A DNA stretch of 7,446 nucleotides from an uncultured Solirubrobacterales bacterium. GTDB lineage: Bacteria; Actinomycetota; Thermoleophilia; Solirubrobacterales; Solirubrobacteraceae. The DNA is taken from the NCBI GenBank assembly GCA_903953065.1, contig CAJBIG010000168.1, forward strand, positions 1 to 7,446. Direction: 5' to 3'. The notes under the pieces were generated by a model. The model was not told the DNA's origin, did not search any database, and saw only the letters and a program-made list of their open reading frames with translations. The first letter of the stretch is position 1; every line of letters begins with the position of its first letter. Shown one piece after another: positions 5,165 to 7,446 of this stretch. Made by a program: the position numbers and the translations under genes.

Positions 5165-6523
5165 GTGCGCACAATCCAGATCTATGACACGCGCCGCGGC
5201 GAGCTGGTTCAGCTTGAGCCGCGTGATCCGGGCAAAGTTTCGATCTACGCCTGCGGACCAACCGTCTACGGCCGGATCCACGTCGGCAACGCGCGCCCCT
5301 TCGTCGTTTACTCGCTGCTGAAGCGCTTTCTTGCTCACGAGGGCTATGAGGTGACCTTCGTTGCCAACATCACCGACGTCAACGACAAGATCTATGACGC
5401 AGCCAACGCAGCCGATCCGCCGCAGCCGAGCGCGCTGCTGGCAAGCGAGATGGCCGCGGCCTACATTGCCGACACCGACGGGCTCGGCCTCGGGCGCCCT
5501 GATTCAGAGCCGCTGGCGACAGAGACGATCGGCCCGATCATCGAGCTGATCAGTGCTCTGATTGAACGCGATGCGGCCTACGCGGTCGAAGGCGACGTCT
5601 ACTTCCGCGTCCGCTCCGACGAGTCTTACGGCGAGCTCTCGCACCGCTCGCTCGACGCGCTCGACCAAGGCGAAGGGGGAGCCGGGGCAGAGCTCAAGCA
5701 GGACCCGCTCGACTTTGCGCTCTGGAAGGCGCAGAAGCCCGGCGAGGACACCGCTTGGGACGCGCCCTGGGGCCGCGGTCGCCCCGGCTGGCACATCGAA
5801 TGCTCTGCGATGGCCGAGGAGATTCTCGGTGTCGGCTTCGATATCCACGGCGGCGGCAACGACCTCGTTTTCCCGCACCACGAGAATGAGGCCGCTCAGA
5901 CGCGAATGGCGCGCGGTGAGGAGTTGGCACAGATCTGGATGCACAACGGGATGCTGCAGCTGGGCGGCGAAAAGATGGCAAAGAGCGTTGGCAACATTGA
6001 GTCGCTGTCATCTGTTCTGGAGCGCTGGGGCCGCGACGCACTCATCCTCTTCTTCGTCTCCGGCCACTACCGCCAGCCGCTTCTCTTCTCCGATCAGAGC
6101 TTGGAGCAGGCGCAGACCAGCGCGCGGCGGATTCGCGCCGCCGCCGCTCAGCTCAGCGACGGCCACTCGCTACCGGAGCTGGCCGGCCACCGCGAGCAGT
6201 TCTTTGCCGCGTTGGCCGACGACTTCAACACGCCGCGCGCCCTGGCGGCGATGCATGGTTGGCTCGCCGACGCTGCCTCCCAGCCCGGCGCCGGCAATGA
6301 TGACCTCGTCCAGATGCTGACCGTTATTGGGCTGGAGACGCTGCTGCTGCCCGACGCCAACGCTGCCGCGCCCGACGCCGCCGCGCTAGAGCTGCTCGCC
6401 GCGCGCGAAGCTGCGCGAGCCGCAAAAGACTGGGAACAAGCCGACTTGCTGCGAGATCAGCTAGCCGCGCTCGGCTGGGAAGTGCGCGACGGCGACGATG
6501 GTGCGAAGCTTGTGGCACTGTGA
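5165..6523 (+). CDS. cysS: Cysteinyl-tRNA synthetase
   Basis: This class I aminoacyl-tRNA synthetase charges tRNA-Cys with cysteine at the expense of ATP. The 452 residues match bacterial CysRS. The nucleotide-binding HIGH-like motif is HVGN at 39-42 (ACGPTVYGRIHVGNARP) and the second signature is KMAKS at 270-274. The zinc site that selects cysteine is complete: Cys30, Cys213 (WHIECSAMAEE), His238 and Glu242 (FPHHENE). The FDIHGGGNDLVFPHHENE block is specific to CysRS and, with the usual length and a bacterial tRNA-binding C-terminal helical domain (DFNTPRAL … EQADLLRDQLAALGWEVRD), argues against the related mycothiol ligase MshC. The GTG start lies 21 bases after ispF, has no Shine-Dalgarno, and has a TAGATT box at leaderless distance. 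The last four bases overlap rlmB. Confidence 0.97.
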   Translation: MRTIQIYDTRRGELVQLEPRDPGKVSIYACGPTVYGRIHVGNARPFVVYSLLKRFLAHEGYEVTFVANITDVNDKIYDAANAADPPQPSALLASEMAAAYIADTDGLGLGRPDSEPLATETIGPIIELISALIERDAAYAVEGDVYFRVRSDESYGELSHRSLDALDQGEGGAGAELKQDPLDFALWKAQKPGEDTAWDAPWGRGRPGWHIECSAMAEEILGVGFDIHGGGNDLVFPHHENEAAQTRMARGEELAQIWMHNGMLQLGGEKMAKSVGNIESLSSVLERWGRDALILFFVSGHYRQPLLFSDQSLEQAQTSARRIRAAAAQLSDGHSLPELAGHREQFFAALADDFNTPRALAAMHGWLADAASQPGAGNDDLVQMLTVIGLETLLLPDANAAAPDAAALELLAAREAARAAKDWEQADLLRDQLAALGWEVRDGDDGAKLVAL

Positions 6524-7215
6524 TTATCTACGGCCGTAACGCGGTTCACGAAGCGATGCGCGCCAACCGGCGGCGGATCAAGGAGCTGTGGGCTACCGAC
6601 AGCGCTTCGCGCGAGGACTGGCTCGACAGGGCCAGCCAGATCAAGCGCGTCAGCGCCGCCGAGATCGACAAGATCTGCGAAAGCCCCGGGAATCAGGGCG
6701 TTTGCGCCCGTATCGAGGGCTACCACTACGTCAGCGCCGCCGAGCTGCTGGCGAAGCCCGACCCGCTGATAATCGCCCTTGACGAGGTGCAAGACCCACA
6801 GAACCTGGGCGCTATCTGCCGCACCGCGGAGTGCATCGGCGCGACCGGCGTGATCATCACCGAGCGCCGCGCTGCCCACGTCACGCCGGCCGTCTGTAAA
6901 GCCTCGGCCGGCGCAGTCGAGTGGCTCTCGATCGCCAAGGTCAACAATCTTTCCGAGTTCCTCGAGGACGCCAAGAAGGCCGGTGCCTGGTGTTATGGCG
7001 CCGACAGCGGCGATGAGGCTACCGATTACCTCACTCCCGACTACCGCGGCGGCGTTGTGCTGGTGCTTGGGTCGGAGGGGAGCGGGCTACGGCCGCGCGT
7101 CGCAAGTTGCTGCGACGCGCTGATCAAACTGCCGATGCTCGGGCAGCTTGACTCGCTAAACGCCAGTGCCGCGGCCTCCGCGCTGATGTACGGCATCCTC
7201 CAGCAGCGCTCCTGA
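6520..7215 (+). CDS. rlmB: 23S rRNA 2'-O-ribose methyltransferase RlmB (SpoU/TrmH family)
   Basis: The product is a SPOUT-class S-adenosylmethionine-dependent RNA methyltransferase. By position next to cysS and by domain layout it is the RlmB type, which methylates a guanosine of the peptidyl-transferase region of 23S rRNA (G2251 in E. coli). The N-terminal substrate-binding domain spans about residues 1-75 (IIYGRNAVHEAMRAN … NQGVCARIEGYHYV). The three SPOUT motifs follow: NLGAICRTAE (95-104), VLVLGSEGSGL (180-190) and the knot strand LPMLGQLDSLNASAAASAL (Asn214). At 231 residues it is slightly shorter than E. coli RlmB (243). The GTG overlaps the cysS stop as GTGA, indicating coupled translation; no strong ribosome-binding site is seen. 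A terminator lies 22 bases after its stop. A tRNA target or an antibiotic-resistance methylase of the same family is less likely. Confidence 0.92.
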   Translation: MIIYGRNAVHEAMRANRRRIKELWATDSASREDWLDRASQIKRVSAAEIDKICESPGNQGVCARIEGYHYVSAAELLAKPDPLIIALDEVQDPQNLGAICRTAECIGATGVIITERRAAHVTPAVCKASAGAVEWLSIAKVNNLSEFLEDAKKAGAWCYGADSGDEATDYLTPDYRGGVVLVLGSEGSGLRPRVASCCDALIKLPMLGQLDSLNASAAASALMYGILQQRS

Positions 7216-7237
7216 ATCGCCCATAACTACTGGTTCT

Positions 7238-7261
7238 TTGCCCGCTCAGGCGGGCAATTTT
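7238..7261 (+). terminator. Intrinsic terminator after rlmB
   Basis: TTGCCCGC (7238-7245) and GCGGGCAA (7250-7257) form a perfect 8-bp stem with a TCAG loop, followed directly by TTTT. It lies 22 bases after the rlmB stop and marks the end of the carD–rlmB transcription unit. Confidence 0.88.
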
Positions 7262-7271
7262 CGACCGCGCC

Positions 7272-7300
7272 TTGACAAGGTTCCATAACTGTGAAATAAC
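7272..7300 (+). promoter_or_regulatory. Housekeeping-type promoter of the downstream gene
   Basis: A perfect -35 TTGACA (7272-7277) is followed after 17 bases by AATAAC (7295-7300), matching four of six positions of TATAAT. Transcription would start near 7307 and give a leader of about 125 bases before the GTG at 7433. It sits just after the rlmB terminator, where a new promoter is expected. A weaker second pair, TTGAGG (7309) and AATAAG (7333), lies downstream. Confidence 0.6.
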
Positions 7301-7307
7301 TCTCTGA

Positions 7308-7332
7308 CTTGAGGCTCTACCTCAGGGTGAGG
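7308..7332 (+). promoter_or_regulatory. Three-arm element with mutually exclusive hairpins in the leader
   Basis: TGAGG (7310-7314), CCTCA (7320-7324) and TGAGG (7328-7332) occur in a row. The middle arm can pair with the first (seven pairs if C7308 and the T7309·G7325 wobble are included, loop CTCTA) or with the third (five pairs, loop GGG), but not both. This resembles an attenuator-type switch, but short arms like these can arise by chance. Confidence 0.3.
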
Positions 7333-7354
7333 AATAAGACAATTGTAACGTTCG

Positions 7355-7385
7355 CAGTTGGCGCCAGGGGAGGAGTGCGCCACTG
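7355..7385 (+). promoter_or_regulatory. Leader stem-loop displaying a purine-rich loop
   Basis: TGGCGC (7359-7364) pairs with GCGCCA (7377-7382), extended by three pairs (7355-7357 with 7383-7385) beyond a single-base bulge. The 12-base loop contains AGGGGAGGAG, a Shine-Dalgarno-like run with no start codon at the right distance. Confidence 0.35.
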
Positions 7386-7397
7386 AGCTCGTCCGAC

Positions 7398-7421
7398 TTT
7401 TCCCTAATGAAATAGGGGAGA
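7398..7421 (+). promoter_or_regulatory. Stem-loop abutting the ribosome-binding site of the last gene
   Basis: TTTTCCCTA (7398-7406) pairs with TAGGGGAGA (7413-7421) around the loop ATGAAA, with two G·U pairs. It touches the AAAGGA ribosome-binding site (7421-7426), so folding could limit access to it. Confidence 0.35.
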
Positions 7422-7432
7422 AAGGATTGCTC

Positions 7433-7446
7433 GTGGCCCGTATTTC
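7433..7446 (+). CDS. Start of an unidentified gene (cut by window end)
   Basis: A GTG at 7433 follows AAAGGA (7421-7426) by six bases, a good ribosome-binding site, and lies downstream of a promoter and a structured leader. Only four full codons (M-A-R-I) are visible, too few to name a product. In related clusters the genes after rlmB include a sigma factor and then rpmG-secE-nusG, but nothing in these bases shows which gene this is. A TTG at 7427 in the same frame is too close to the ribosome-binding site. Confidence 0.5.

Noticed and set aside
7221..7290. 8-bp direct repeat CCATAACT (7221-7228 and 7283-7290) flanking the terminator
   Set aside because: Too short to indicate an insertion footprint or attachment site, and nothing mobile lies between the copies.
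7327..7386. A 19-codon frame (GTG…TGA) in the leader of the last gene, a possible leader peptide
   Set aside because: No Shine-Dalgarno at proper distance, no run of a regulatory amino acid, GTG start; chance is the simpler explanation.
7407..7415. ATG-AAA-TAG minimal frame in a hairpin loop before the last gene
   Set aside because: No ribosome-binding site and far too short to distinguish from chance.

Overview
The window is GC-rich, densely packed, and coded entirely on the + strand. It reads as a core-chromosome segment of a high-GC Gram-positive bacterium. The gene order is clpC – CDGSH protein – radA – disA – carD – ispD – ispF – cysS – rlmB, followed by a terminator and the first codons of another gene. 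This matches the ancestral Gram-positive cluster known from Bacillus (clpC-radA-disA … ispD-ispF … cysS … rlmB … sigH-secE-nusG), with the actinobacterial trait of carD directly before ispD. I infer Actinomycetota, possibly a deep-branching class such as Thermoleophilia. The class is a guess from order and composition, not from a search.

Region by region: (1) 3-554 is the C-terminal end of the ClpC chaperone ATPase with a very acidic tail. Its stop codon overlaps the start of a 71-residue CDGSH [2Fe-2S] protein (554-769). (2) radA (814-2190) and disA (2266-3339) form the DNA-repair / c-di-AMP pair. (3) A spacer of about 107 bases (3340-3446) holds a strong stem-loop and a strong ribosome-binding site. 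carD (3447-3965, perhaps starting at an ATT at 3408), ispD (3979-4668) and ispF (4661-5143) follow closely. (4) cysS (5165-6523) overlaps rlmB (6520-7215) by four bases. A clean intrinsic terminator at 7238-7261 closes the unit. (5) 7262-7432 is a promoter plus a structured leader for a gene that starts at about 7433 and leaves the window.

The genes cover protein quality control (ClpC), genome-integrity signalling (RadA, which is known to restrain the c-di-AMP synthase DisA), control of rRNA transcription initiation (CarD), two steps of the MEP isoprenoid pathway (IspD, IspF), charging of tRNA-Cys (CysS) and methylation of 23S rRNA (RlmB). All are housekeeping genes. I see no mobile element, CRISPR array, tRNA/rRNA gene or defence system.

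The points worth a second look are regulatory. radA and cysS each have a TANNNT -10 box ending exactly six bases before a GTG start, the layout of leaderless mRNAs, and disA has a near-identical layout. carD has its best Shine-Dalgarno sequence in front of an ATT rather than its only ATG. A 13-bp stem-loop separates disA from carD. The leader after rlmB can fold in alternative ways. I do not see a wholly new biological system here.
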